A stretch of 36,797 bases of DNA, taken from assembly GCA_014193115.1 (NCBI GenBank), contig BJHQ01000028.1:1-36797 (forward strand), in the 5' to 3' direction. The position numbers were made by a program, and so were the translations under genes. A model generated the notes under the pieces. The model did not search any database, was not told the DNA's origin, and saw only the letters and a list, made by a program, of their open reading frames with translations. Below are positions 15,814-24,865 of the stretch, piece by piece. This DNA is from Planctomycetota bacterium. GTDB lineage: Bacteria; Planctomycetota; UBA11346. Numbering within the stretch: position 1 is the first letter of the stretch; each line of letters opens with the position of its first letter.

Positions 15814-18800
15814 ATGCCACTTCGATCCGCTATCGTCTTCTCCCTTGTTTTGTGCTACCTGGCACAGGCGGCAGAGGGCGGCCACGCACCGCAACGACCT
15901 GAAATCCCACCAGGTAGTCCACCGACTTCAGTGCCATTGACGCCCCAGAATATCACCGCCGAACGCCGGCGGCCGACTGATCAGGCACTGCCGACAATTG
16001 CTGACACCCTCAAGGACCATGACGCCACAGGGTTGGGCCAGACTCGGGCATTTGGTGAGCCGCTCATCCCGTGGGGTGAGAGCGATTCCAAGGGCGATCG
16101 CGAGCTGAGCGCACGACTCGTCGGCTGGTCCAACCGCCAGAATATGCTTTTGGGCAATTCGTTAGCCCGAGCTGCCGCCCAAACGGCCTCGATTGACGAG
16201 CCATCGCGTATCACCCCTGAAACCCTGTTAGCCTTGGCTCAAAACCATGGACGCGGCGCCTGGCGCCTTTCGATTGCTTTGAACGTGGGAATGCACCTGC
16301 GCCATGCCGGACGCATTTCCGCAGTGCTCAACCTGTGGGAAACGACTTGGGCAGAGGCCCGCGATGCCAAGCGATCTGGCGCCCTTCCCGACCGTCTGCA
16401 TTCCCAAGCGGCTCGCCTAGCCTCGGAACTCGCCTTGCTCTATGGGTGGCTCGGTCGAACCGAGCAGCTCAAGTCCCTGCTCAGCGAACTGGAAACAAGC
16501 GGATTCCCTTTGGAAGGCGCGACCAAGCAGGCGTTGGAACGTAGCCAGATGCAATTGCTGGAAATGATCCGAGCTCCGGAGATCGTGTTCCGCTGTGGGC
16601 CATGGGCCGTCAACAGCATGTGCCAGATTCTGCACGTTCCGGGTGATTTCAACAAAACCCTACGCTACATTGACGCTGAATCTCGCGGTACGAATCTGCT
16701 GCAACTGAAAGAGGCCGCTGCCTCGGTTGGTCTGATGCTGCAAGGCGCCAGAATGGGTCAGGGCGCTGTCCCAATCGCACCGGCCGTTACCCATTGGAAG
16801 GTGGGCCACTTCGGATTGATCGTCAAAGCCACCCAAAGTGACAATCTTGATGACCACACATGCCTGATACGTGACAATCGGGTTGATCCCAGGATGCCGA
16901 ATGAATATGGCATTTCACTGCGAACATTGGCCGAAGAATCCAGCGGCGTCTTCCTGATCTCAGCTCAAGTGCCCCTGCCGGTCGGCTGGACACCCGTGGA
17001 ACCGGCTGAGTTGGCAGAATGCTGGGGACGTGGCTGCAGCACCGGCCGCCTGCCTCCGGTCGGCCCTCCGCCGTCAACCTGTCCCTGTCCTGGCATGCCG
17101 GTACCGTCCATCGATGACTGTTCGGTCACACTCAAACTCGACGATATCCCATTGGCCTACGCTCCGCCTATTGGTCCGGCGGTGGAGTTCCAACTGCGCT
17201 ATACCCAGGATCCCGGCACCGAGCCAGCGACCTTCAGCTTTGGCAATATTGGCCACCGTTGGACCCATACCTGGATCAATTCCATCGTTGATGACCCAAC
17301 AGTCGTTCCGCCAACCGGTGCCGGAACTATTTTTGCCACAGCTTACCAGTATACTAGCGGTGGCCAGCGCAGTCATACCATACCATTGACCTCGGCGGCT
17401 TCGGGTTGGCCAAATGGCGTGCGGATGAGTGCCAGCCAGTCCGATCTGATGGAGCAGGCCACGCTTTCCCGCACCGGAGCGGCCAGCTACGAATATGTGT
17501 ACGCAAACGGCAGCAAGTGCGTGTACGGCCGATCCGACGGTTCGGTGGTATACCCCCGGCGCATCTTCATCACCGCCATGGTTGACCCTGCCGGTAACGC
17601 GCTCAGTTTTTCTTATGATGCCAGCCAGCGGTTGATCGCAGTGACCGACGCCATCGGTCAAGTAACGACGTTATATTATGACATCGTGGGCTCGCCTCTG
17701 CTTCTAACCCGGGTGGTGGATCCATTCGGACGTACCGCAACCATCGCATATACGAATGGCAAAGTCACCTCGATCACCGATGTTCAAGGCATGGCATCGT
17801 CACTGTCCTATATTGGCTCGACCGATGTTCTGGCCTCGCTCACGACTCCTTATGGAACCTCGACCTTCACCGTGACCGAAGGATTCTTTAACACGGTTCT
17901 TGGAAGTCAGTCGCTCGACCGTTCGGTTACCATTGCCGATCCAGACGGAGAGAAGCAAAAGGTCGAGATCAATTGGACGTTCGAGGTCCTAACCGATCCA
18001 GTCAATTCAGTTCCGGTGATTCCAGGAGTCACATTGACCAATGCGGTGACCTGGACCAACACGACGTGGCGGTGGGACCGCAAGGCGATGAAGCTTGGCC
18101 CCAATGACCCGACCAAGGCGCACCGGAAAACCTGGGCGCTGGATGGTAATTCAGCTCGCACGTATGCCCTGGAAACGGAAAAGGCCGTCTATTCCAACCG
18201 TGTCTGGTACAAATATCCAGGCCAGGTGAACACAAAGTTCATCACCCCAAACCAGCCCTATACCCCAATTGCGATCGCCCGGGTGACCGACGATGGCAGC
18301 ACGCAACTGACCACGATGACCTATGATGGCATGGGGCGGGTATTGACAGTCACCGACCCAATGGGGCGGACCGTGACCAATACTTATGATGGACCTGTTC
18401 AAGTTGGCGCGACCATTTCCGATGGCTCGTCCACTTCCGCGCTGTTCAGCGCCGTTCGTCACCCGACGCTGCCGGTTCCACAATCCCTGACGGATGCCAA
18501 CGGACGCACCACGACTTACACCTATAACGCTGCGGGCCAGGTCACTTCTATAACCTTGCCGCAACGGCCCGGCCAGGGCGTCGAACAGACGGTATATGCC
18601 TACAACGCAACCGGCTATTTGCAGACGGTAACAGCCCCCGGCGGAGCCCAGACTACCTATACCTATGACGGTTTAGGCCGGGTCCGTACCGTCACGGGTG
18701 CCGACGGCTATGCGCTAACGATGGATTACGACAACCTGGACCGGGTTACCCAAGTCACCTACCCTGACGGAACGACCGAACAGGTCGGCTGGACTCGACT

Positions 18801-21285
18801 AGATCCGGAATGGGCGCGAGATCGTTTGGGAAAGTGGTCACGCCAGGTGTTCAATGTTCGCAGGCAAGTTATCGCGAGTCAGGACGTGAATGGACAGGTG
18901 ACAGCGTATCAGTGGTGCCGGTGTGGAGGCTTAAAAGCGATTTTCGACGCCAATGGGGGCGTGACCGAATGGGAACACGATCTGGATGGCCGGGTCGTCA
19001 AAAAGATCTTCCCCGATGGCAAAGCCGTCACGTATGGATTCAAACCTGCCTCTGGATACCTGGACACGATCACCGATGCGAAGGGCCAGATCGCGGCGTT
19101 CAGTTATTTGCTGGATGGATCGAAATCGTCGCTGACGTTCAGCAACGCCGTCGTCGCCACGCCAGCCGTCAGCTGGACCTATGATACGTTCGGTCGGTTG
19201 AAAACGATGACCGACGGCACAGGAATCACGACGTATTCCTATAACCCGAGCCCGGCGACGATTCCGACGACGCCGACTACCGGCGCCGGCCAGTTGGCGT
19301 CGATCGATGGTCCACTTGGCAGCGACACGATCACCAGTAGCTATGATGCCTGGGACCGGCAGATTGGCACTGCGCTGAACGGGATTGCTGGGACCGCGAC
19401 CTTTGATCCGCAGGGCCGGATTTCCCAGGTGGTGGATGATCTTGGCACAACGGCCTTTAGTTATGTGGGCCTGACCAGTCGCTTGGCCCAGGTCACGCGG
19501 CCTGGCGGTGTGGTGACGGCGTACACCTATCAGCCGTTGGCGCAGCATTTCCGGATGCAACAGTTGCTCAATCGACAGGCGAGCGGAACGCGGATTTCAG
19601 AGTTTAACTATGGATATACGGTTGATCATCAAATTAGTCAGTGGACCCAGCAGGCCGATGCGCAGCCTGCGGATGTCTGGAATCTTGGCAATGATGCGAT
19701 CGGCCAGTTGACCGGCCAAGAACGTCATAGCGGGACCGCTACTGGCGCATTGGTCGAGGCACGGGGTTGGAAGTACGATCCGCTGGGCAATCGCTTGGCG
19801 ACCACCGTGACGATTCCTCCGGCGACGATGACCGGTGGTGGAACATTCAATGCCTTGAACCAACTGACGGCGACGTCGGCCAATGGCGCTGTTCAGATCG
19901 ATGGCCATTTGGACGAGCCGGGCACGGTACTGGTCAATGGCCAGGCGGCGGCGATGCGGCCAGACAAGAGCTTCACGGCATCATTTCCGCTGGTTCCGGG
20001 TCAGAACACGTTCACGGTGCAAGCCACGGATCTGCGCGGCAACGTCCGCACGGGTACCTACCGGCTGGATGCCACGGCCTTGGCGGCGGCGCGCACGTTC
20101 ACCTATGATGCTAACGGCAATTGCCTGACCGATAGCGTCAATGCCTATACCTGGGATGCCGCCGATCGTCTGGTACGCATCACCAGTGGCACGGGCGCCA
20201 CCGCCAAGCGCAGCGAGTTCACCTATGACGGCCTGGGGCGTCGGGTGCGCATCCAGGAATATCAAGGCACGCCCGAGACCCTGGTTTCCGACACCCGTCA
20301 GGTATGGGTCGGGTCACAGATCGCCGAGGAACGTTCTGCCGACGGAACCACCGTCCTGGTTCGCTACACCGGTTCGGGAATGCGCATCCTGAGTGGAACC
20401 TATGCCGGAACATATCTGTTCCTGCGTGATCATCTGGGCTCGGTTCGCGAGGTCGTGACCACAGCGGGACTTCTCAAGGCCCGTTACGCCTATTCCGCCT
20501 GGGGCGAACGCACCCGCGTCGCGGGAGTTGGCGATCCGGCGTTCCCAGATGTGAAGCCCGGCTACACCGGACACTTCCATCACGCAGCGAGTGGTTTGGT
20601 GCTGACTTGGTATAGGGCCTATGACCCGGTTGTGGGGCGGTGGTTGAGTAGGGATCCGATTGGGGAGAGCGGTGGGATGAATCTGTATGGATACGTCGGA
20701 AATAGTCCGATATCGCTCATTGATCCACTAGGCCTATGGGTTTATGTGACCTATGATCACTACGGACTGGATACCACTGCAATATACTACAGTATGGATG
20801 GTCTAATTGAGGGCTTAAGAAATAATGATATGATGTATCGATCAATAAAAAAAATTGAAATACACGGTCATTCCAATGACTGCTTTGGCTACTATAAAAG
20901 TAAACGATATGATGGTAAGCCAATGCCAAATGGGGGATACAGTTTTTCCGGGAATGATTTCGTGTTGGATGAAAGCATTAAAGGCGCAGATGGCGAACCG
21001 ATTTTCGACCTTCTGCCAACGAAGGACAATCCTAAAAATATGGCGATTCGGAGAAAATACTTAAATTTCATTGAGCTAATTAAGAAGTACAAATTACATA
21101 GTGATTTTTCTATTATCCTCGGAGGATGCGGTTCTGATGATACGGCAAAGAAATTAAGTATGGTATGGCCTGGAGTTCCTGTACGGGGAAATGTTGGAAA
21201 TGGATATGTATTTCCAACGATATTTGATGCGCAACGACCAAATATCTACTGGTCAAACTGGTATCTGAATGGGAAGCTGCGATGA
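15814..21285 (+). CDS. Secreted Rhs/YD-repeat protein with C39-like peptidase domain and variable C-terminal toxin-like domain
   Basis: The start at 15814 is chosen because it yields a signal peptide (MPLRSAIVFSLVLCYLAQAA); the open frame upstream overlaps the membrane-protein gene. The protein has 1823 residues. A helical region to ~255 is followed by a C39-type papain-like peptidase domain: FRCGPWAVNSM with Cys261, a GTNLLQLKEAAASVG helix, and HWKVGHFGLI with His332, then LIRDN. A DUF6531-like beta part, YD repeats (for example TYTYNAAGQV, TTYTYDGLGRV) and a Rhs core (DHLGSVREVVT, AYDPVVGRWLSRDP, NLYGYVGNSP) end at PLGL, residue 1641. The final ~182 residues are AT-rich and unrelated to the rest, as in polymorphic toxins. 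The next gene overlaps the stop. Confidence 0.9.
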   Translation: MPLRSAIVFSLVLCYLAQAAEGGHAPQRPEIPPGSPPTSVPLTPQNITAERRRPTDQALPTIADTLKDHDATGLGQTRAFGEPLIPWGESDSKGDRELSARLVGWSNRQNMLLGNSLARAAAQTASIDEPSRITPETLLALAQNHGRGAWRLSIALNVGMHLRHAGRISAVLNLWETTWAEARDAKRSGALPDRLHSQAARLASELALLYGWLGRTEQLKSLLSELETSGFPLEGATKQALERSQMQLLEMIRAPEIVFRCGPWAVNSMCQILHVPGDFNKTLRYIDAESRGTNLLQLKEAAASVGLMLQGARMGQGAVPIAPAVTHWKVGHFGLIVKATQSDNLDDHTCLIRDNRVDPRMPNEYGISLRTLAEESSGVFLISAQVPLPVGWTPVEPAELAECWGRGCSTGRLPPVGPPPSTCPCPGMPVPSIDDCSVTLKLDDIPLAYAPPIGPAVEFQLRYTQDPGTEPATFSFGNIGHRWTHTWINSIVDDPTVVPPTGAGTIFATAYQYTSGGQRSHTIPLTSAASGWPNGVRMSASQSDLMEQATLSRTGAASYEYVYANGSKCVYGRSDGSVVYPRRIFITAMVDPAGNALSFSYDASQRLIAVTDAIGQVTTLYYDIVGSPLLLTRVVDPFGRTATIAYTNGKVTSITDVQGMASSLSYIGSTDVLASLTTPYGTSTFTVTEGFFNTVLGSQSLDRSVTIADPDGEKQKVEINWTFEVLTDPVNSVPVIPGVTLTNAVTWTNTTWRWDRKAMKLGPNDPTKAHRKTWALDGNSARTYALETEKAVYSNRVWYKYPGQVNTKFITPNQPYTPIAIARVTDDGSTQLTTMTYDGMGRVLTVTDPMGRTVTNTYDGPVQVGATISDGSSTSALFSAVRHPTLPVPQSLTDANGRTTTYTYNAAGQVTSITLPQRPGQGVEQTVYAYNATGYLQTVTAPGGAQTTYTYDGLGRVRTVTGADGYALTMDYDNLDRVTQVTYPDGTTEQVGWTRLDPEWARDRLGKWSRQVFNVRRQVIASQDVNGQVTAYQWCRCGGLKAIFDANGGVTEWEHDLDGRVVKKIFPDGKAVTYGFKPASGYLDTITDAKGQIAAFSYLLDGSKSSLTFSNAVVATPAVSWTYDTFGRLKTMTDGTGITTYSYNPSPATIPTTPTTGAGQLASIDGPLGSDTITSSYDAWDRQIGTALNGIAGTATFDPQGRISQVVDDLGTTAFSYVGLTSRLAQVTRPGGVVTAYTYQPLAQHFRMQQLLNRQASGTRISEFNYGYTVDHQISQWTQQADAQPADVWNLGNDAIGQLTGQERHSGTATGALVEARGWKYDPLGNRLATTVTIPPATMTGGGTFNALNQLTATSANGAVQIDGHLDEPGTVLVNGQAAAMRPDKSFTASFPLVPGQNTFTVQATDLRGNVRTGTYRLDATALAAARTFTYDANGNCLTDSVNAYTWDAADRLVRITSGTGATAKRSEFTYDGLGRRVRIQEYQGTPETLVSDTRQVWVGSQIAEERSADGTTVLVRYTGSGMRILSGTYAGTYLFLRDHLGSVREVVTTAGLLKARYAYSAWGERTRVAGVGDPAFPDVKPGYTGHFHHAASGLVLTWYRAYDPVVGRWLSRDPIGESGGMNLYGYVGNSPISLIDPLGLWVYVTYDHYGLDTTAIYYSMDGLIEGLRNNDMMYRSIKKIEIHGHSNDCFGYYKSKRYDGKPMPNGGYSFSGNDFVLDESIKGADGEPIFDLLPTKDNPKNMAIRRKYLNFIELIKKYKLHSDFSIILGGCGSDDTAKKLSMVWPGVPVRGNVGNGYVFPTIFDAQRPNIYWSNWYLNGKLR

Positions 21286-21611
21286 AAAATAAATTTTTGG
21301 CCATTGGGAAATTTACCCTCGCGGCTCTCTTGGGTTATAGTATTCATCTATGGATGTGGTTTTTCGGCTATGTGCCAAATTCGGTTATTTACAATCAGTC
21401 GATTGCTCAATCGTGGATATCGAATGTAATCCACGACCCCCGAATGGAAGGACGCTTGCCTAGGTTTGAACTTAAATTAGACACACTCAACGGTGGTGGA
21501 ATAGTTGTTGACCTCGACACTGGCATGTCTTCCGAACAAAAGAACGATGTCATCGCGGCTCTGATTCAGTGTGGTCCGCCGGTGAAAATTAGACTGATTG
21601 GCGGCCAATGA
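21282..21611 (+). CDS. Candidate immunity protein for the Rhs C-terminal domain
   Basis: The start overlaps the Rhs stop by four bases, so translation is probably coupled. The 109-residue product has a hydrophobic N-terminal anchor or uncleaved signal (about 10-30, FTLAALLGYSIHLWMWFFG) followed by a small soluble domain with GGGIVVDLDTGMSSEQ and a KIRLIGGQ end. Like the Rhs tip it is A+T-richer than its surroundings. Position right behind an Rhs toxin tip is where immunity genes lie; membrane anchoring would place protection at the cytoplasmic membrane or periplasm. No sequence family is recognised, so the role is inferred from context. Confidence 0.6.
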   Translation: MKNKFLAIGKFTLAALLGYSIHLWMWFFGYVPNSVIYNQSIAQSWISNVIHDPRMEGRLPRFELKLDTLNGGGIVVDLDTGMSSEQKNDVIAALIQCGPPVKIRLIGGQ

Positions 21612-22537
21612 CTACACGATTTTTGATAAAGAAAGTGGGACGGCCAAGATGATCTGTCGTCCCCACGCCCGCCTTGGGGCGAACCGGCTGGCCGGTCAGC
21701 GTCGGATGTGCTTATCGATACGTGCCTCGGCCATCCGGTTCGACCCAACCCGGGCGGTCATGCGGACCGGTCGTGGCGCGACGTGCGTTCCTGAAATCAA
21801 CGGTGGATTGTTGCACAACGTTCGTTGATCAGTGCGGCAACCCCGCCAACGTTCGCGCTGCGCGCTCACGTGCGGCGGTTCGTCGCGGCCAGCGTGGTGA
21901 TCGGGTTGGCGGGCCGCTTCGCGTCCCGTGATCCACAGGGCGCAGCAATTTTCTTGGTCGATTGACGCTTGCTGGGGCTTGGCGGTCGCCATCCTGCAAC
22001 ATCATGATCCGGGTTCGACGTGTACCGGTTCACGGGGCTCATTTGTGATTCTTCCGGTCATTTTCTGGTTATTTGCGGTTGCGCTGGGATCGGGTGATTG
22101 TGCCAGTTGTGCGGGGCTGTCGATCAGCGGGCCACAGCAGATCGCCCGACCGCAGGCGACGGCCGCGCCCGGCGCGGCATGCATTCAGGATCTCTGTTCG
22201 TCGCTGGCGCCGCTCACGTCCGCCGCGACGCCGCCGGAATGCGATGATCCGGCTTCGCCGCCGATCGCACGTTCCGTGCTGCGCTGTCGTGCGCCAGCGC
22301 TCGGCGACTCGCCACGAAGTCTCGTACTGCGCAATAATCCATCCCAGCCTCAAACCGCCCTAGACAGCCTGGAATTGCAGTAAAAATCGCAGCCTGATGA
22401 CCACGCCTCCCATTGCAGAGAAGCCGCGTAGTCAGCCAAACCGCCCGGTTTTCCTTGGTGTTTTTCAGCTTTGGGCAAAGTCGCGTCAGCCACCTGACGT
22501 TGCGTCGGCGGCTTCGGGTCCGATCAATCCACCGAAC
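21612..22537. other. Gene-poor stretch, one weak ORF
   Basis: No convincing gene is seen. The best candidate is a + strand frame from a GTG at 22045 to 22383 whose first ~20 residues are hydrophobic (VILPVIFWLFAVALGSG) and look like a signal peptide, followed by a Cys/Pro/Ala-rich stretch; no ribosome site precedes it. Other frames here have improbable Arg-rich composition. The stretch ends at an IS transposase remnant and may contain degraded mobile DNA. Confidence 0.3.
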
Positions 22538-22795
22538 TTAGGCTGCGCGCCGCTCGTAGTGGCGGACGGTGCCGCCGCACCGGGTCACGCAGCGGATATG
22601 GCGGGCCTTGAACCTGGTGATGGGTTGTTGCGCAGGTGGCTCGGACTTGGTTTTTTCCAGGGTGAGATTGCCTTTGCCCTGGTGAGGCCGCTCAACGTTG
22701 TAGTGGTCGCGGGTGTACTCGTTGAGGATCCTGCACAGGCCGCCGTATCCCAGGAACCAGCATTTCCTGACGCACTCTCGTTTGACCGTGCGCAC
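22538..22795 (-). pseudogene. 3' remnant of an IS-type DDE integrase/transposase gene
   Basis: On the minus strand the last ~86 codons read VRTVKRECVRKCWFLGYGGL, then a NEYTRDHYNVERPHQGKGN motif and a C-terminus GGTVRHYERRAA. This matches the end of the rve-type catalytic core of IS transposases: the KRE carries the third catalytic acidic residue, and the HYN.ERPHQG.GN and RHY.R.AA segments are typical of the C-terminus. The N-terminal part with the first two catalytic Asp residues is absent; upstream (toward 22909) the frame no longer resembles a transposase. The element is therefore dead and may mark a rearrangement boundary next to the Rpn-type gene. Confidence 0.7.
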
Positions 22796-22893
22796 CCCGA
22801 GGTGCGCCATGCCGCGTGACCAAGACGCCAAACGCATTGGCAAAGAGCCAGCGCGCCCTTGTTCGCATCGGCCATCTCCAATGCTGCCCTGCC

Positions 22894-23871
22894 ATGGCCA
22901 GGAAGGCACGTCGACGGCCGATGCCCTCTCGGGACAGCGCCTACAAGCGCCTGTTTTCCCACAAGGATCTGGTTGCCGACCTGATTCGTGGCTACGTCGA
23001 TCCCGGCTTGGCCAATCGCTTCGACCTGGAGTCGTTGGAGCGCTGCAATGGAAGCTATATTTCGCAGGACCTGCGCGGCCGCGAGAACGACATTGTCTGG
23101 CGCGTGAAGGTGAAAGACGAGTGGGTCTATGTCTATCTGCTGCTGGAGTTCCAATCGACAGTCGACCGCTTCATGGCGGTGCGCCTGTTGGGCTACATCG
23201 CCTTGCTATGGCAGGACCTGATCGCGGCCAAGGAGATCAGCCAGGACGGCACACTACCGTCTGTGCTGCCGATCGTCCTTTACAATGGCGACCGGCAGTG
23301 GAGCGCCCCTACGTGCCTGCGCGAGCTGATCGCATCCCCCATCGATTTGCTGGCCAAATTCCAGCCGGATCTGCGGTATCTGTTCTTGGACGAGAACCGC
23401 GCGCCAACGGCGGATGGCCTGGCGGTGCGCAATCTGGTTGCCGCCGTCTTCGCCTTGGAGCAGACGCCGGGCCTGGAAGCCCAGCGTCGGGTGATCGCGG
23501 CGTTGCGGGACTGGCTGGCAGACCGCCGCGATCTGAAGGTGGTGATCGGCACCTGGTATGCTGCATCCCTGGCTCCAACCGGCTTGCCGGGCCGTCGACG
23601 GTCGGCTAGGATATCACTCGACGAGATCGAACCAATGATGGCAACCCGAATCCTGGCGGACATCGAGCGACAGAAGGCCGAGAGTGCGGCCCAAGGCCAT
23701 GCCGAAGGCAAAGCTGAAGGCAAGGCCGAAGGCATGATCGCCGCGATCCGCCGGCTTGTCGAATCTGGCGTGCTGTCGCTCAGCGTTGCTCGGGCACAGG
23801 TCAAGGCCTTGTTGAAGGATCACCAGATTTCTGGGAAACTCGCCAAGGAAGCCCTGGGGAAACTGGCTTAA
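22894..23871 (+). CDS. Rpn/YhgA-family PD-(D/E)XK nuclease (putative transposase)
   Basis: The start at 22894 gives MARKARRRPMPSRDSAYKRL; the ATG at 22921 is an alternative and the open frame extends further upstream without family similarity. The 325-residue product shows the family layout: an N-terminal YKRLFSHKDLVADLI helix, then DIVWRVK and VYLLLEFQSTVDRFMAVRLL with the E-x-Q of the PD-(D/E)XK active site, then YIALLWQDLI. Near residue 265 there is a charged AEGKAEGKAEG stretch. E. coli Rpn proteins cut DNA and promote RecA-independent recombination. It is followed by a strong terminator and preceded by an IS remnant. It is complete as judged by family length (about 300). Confidence 0.85.
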   Translation: MARKARRRPMPSRDSAYKRLFSHKDLVADLIRGYVDPGLANRFDLESLERCNGSYISQDLRGRENDIVWRVKVKDEWVYVYLLLEFQSTVDRFMAVRLLGYIALLWQDLIAAKEISQDGTLPSVLPIVLYNGDRQWSAPTCLRELIASPIDLLAKFQPDLRYLFLDENRAPTADGLAVRNLVAAVFALEQTPGLEAQRRVIAALRDWLADRRDLKVVIGTWYAASLAPTGLPGRRRSARISLDEIEPMMATRILADIERQKAESAAQGHAEGKAEGKAEGMIAAIRRLVESGVLSLSVARAQVKALLKDHQISGKLAKEALGKLA

Positions 23872-23950
23872 AGCCATAATATAAAGTCATAACGACACGA
23901 TTTTAAACGGAGAATTGTTCGTGACCTGTCCCGCTTGGTCAACCAAAGAT

Positions 23951-23978
23951 AACCCTAGCGGAAACGCTAGGGTTTTTT
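23951..23978 (+). terminator. Intrinsic terminator of the Rpn-type gene
   Basis: AACCCTAGCG at 23951-23960 pairs with CGCTAGGGTT at 23965-23974 around a GAAA tetraloop, running directly into a T-tract (23973-23978). It lies 80 bases past the Rpn stop codon. This is a textbook rho-independent terminator for + strand transcription. Confidence 0.92.
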
Positions 23979-24010
23979 GTTAACTGGTTCAGGCTGCATT
24001 GCCGGCTCAT

Positions 24011-24034
24011 AATCCCGCGGATTTCCGTGGGATT
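24011..24034. other. Hairpin in the abiE leader region
   Basis: AATCCCGCGG (24011-24020) pairs with CCGTGGGATT (24025-24034) with one G-T wobble and an ATTT loop. No T-tract follows. It is the first of several inverted repeats between the Rpn terminator and abiEi. Confidence 0.5.
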
Positions 24035-24151
24035 TCGCGTTGCCGGAACCTCTCTGTCCGGCCTATGCCTTCGCCCGGGCGGGCCGGACACCCCCGGAAA
24101 AAGCCGGCGCCGCCGGAATCTCTCTCGGCTCTCTGCCCGGGTTATGACCCC

Positions 24152-24179
24152 TGTCCGGTTCGTCGAGACGGTCCGGACA
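24152..24179. promoter_or_regulatory. Long inverted repeat upstream of abiEi, candidate operator
   Basis: TGTCCGG-TT-CGTC (24152-24164) and GACG-GT-CCGGACA (24167-24179) form two paired blocks around a GA centre. It is flanked by an outer pair CTCTCTG (24129-24135) and CAGAGAG (24183-24189). A TAATAA-like -10 candidate lies near 24213-24219. AbiEi proteins of known systems bind inverted repeats upstream of their operon to autoregulate; by analogy this is the best operator candidate. Regulation is inferred, not shown. Confidence 0.5.
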
Positions 24180-24262
24180 AGACAGAGAGGTGCCCGGGAG
24201 AGGTCCTCGCTGGATAATAACGCAGGCACTTGTTAGGATCTGCCAACGAATTGATCCAGACC

Positions 24263-24865
24263 ATGCCCATCGCCCCGCCTGCCGTGAAGACGCTGTTCAA
24301 GCAGCAGGGCTGGACCCTGCGTTCTGGCGAGATGCTGCGAGCTGGCCTGCATCCGCGCACCATCGCCGCCCTGGCGAAGACCGGTACCATCGAACGGCTG
24401 GCGCGCGGCCTGTACCGTTGGAGCGATGCTCCCGTGGCATCGGATCCAGATCTGGTGATCGTCGCACGGAAGATCCCCAAGGGCGTCGTGTGCCTGGTAT
24501 CCGCCCTCGCCATCCACGGCCTGACCACCCAGATCCCGCATGCTGTTCATCTGGCCCTGCCGCGCACGGCCAGGGTGCCAGTGCTGGCCCACCCCCCGGT
24601 GGAGTTCCACCTGGTGGCTCCCGCCATCCACGCCGCCGGGGTGACGACCATTGATGTCTCGGGGACGGCCGTGCGCGTCTACTCGCCCGAGAAGACCCTG
24701 GCCGACTGCTTCCGCTTCCGCAACCAGATCGGCATGGATGTCGTGCTGGAGGCCCTCCGCGCCTATCGATCGCGGCGTGCGGCCGACCTGCAGCAGGTGC
24801 TGGAATTCGCCCGCATCTGCCGGGTGGAGACCAGCATGCGACCCTACCTGGAGGCAGCGACATGA
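24263..24865 (+). CDS. abiEi: AbiEi-family antitoxin (type IV toxin-antitoxin, transcriptional regulator)
   Basis: The start is taken as the ATG at 24263; a TTG at 24230 is an in-frame alternative. The ~200-residue protein begins with a winged-helix domain (about 3-50: MLRAGLHPRTIAALAKTGTI, ERLARGLYRW) characteristic of AbiEi antitoxins. The core follows, with GVVCLVSALAIHGLTTQIPH, an RVYSPEKTLADCFRFRNQIG motif and VVLEALRAYRSRR. AbiEi represses its own operon and counteracts AbiEii without direct binding in studied systems. The gene overlaps the toxin gene by four bases (ATGA at 24862-24865), the usual arrangement. The inverted repeats upstream are a likely binding site. Confidence 0.9.
   Translation: MPIAPPAVKTLFKQQGWTLRSGEMLRAGLHPRTIAALAKTGTIERLARGLYRWSDAPVASDPDLVIVARKIPKGVVCLVSALAIHGLTTQIPHAVHLALPRTARVPVLAHPPVEFHLVAPAIHAAGVTTIDVSGTAVRVYSPEKTLADCFRFRNQIGMDVVLEALRAYRSRRAADLQQVLEFARICRVETSMRPYLEAAT

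Noticed and set aside
21598..21828. Small + strand ORF after the immunity candidate
   Set aside because: It overlaps the immunity gene's end, has no ribosome site and shows no protein-like pattern.
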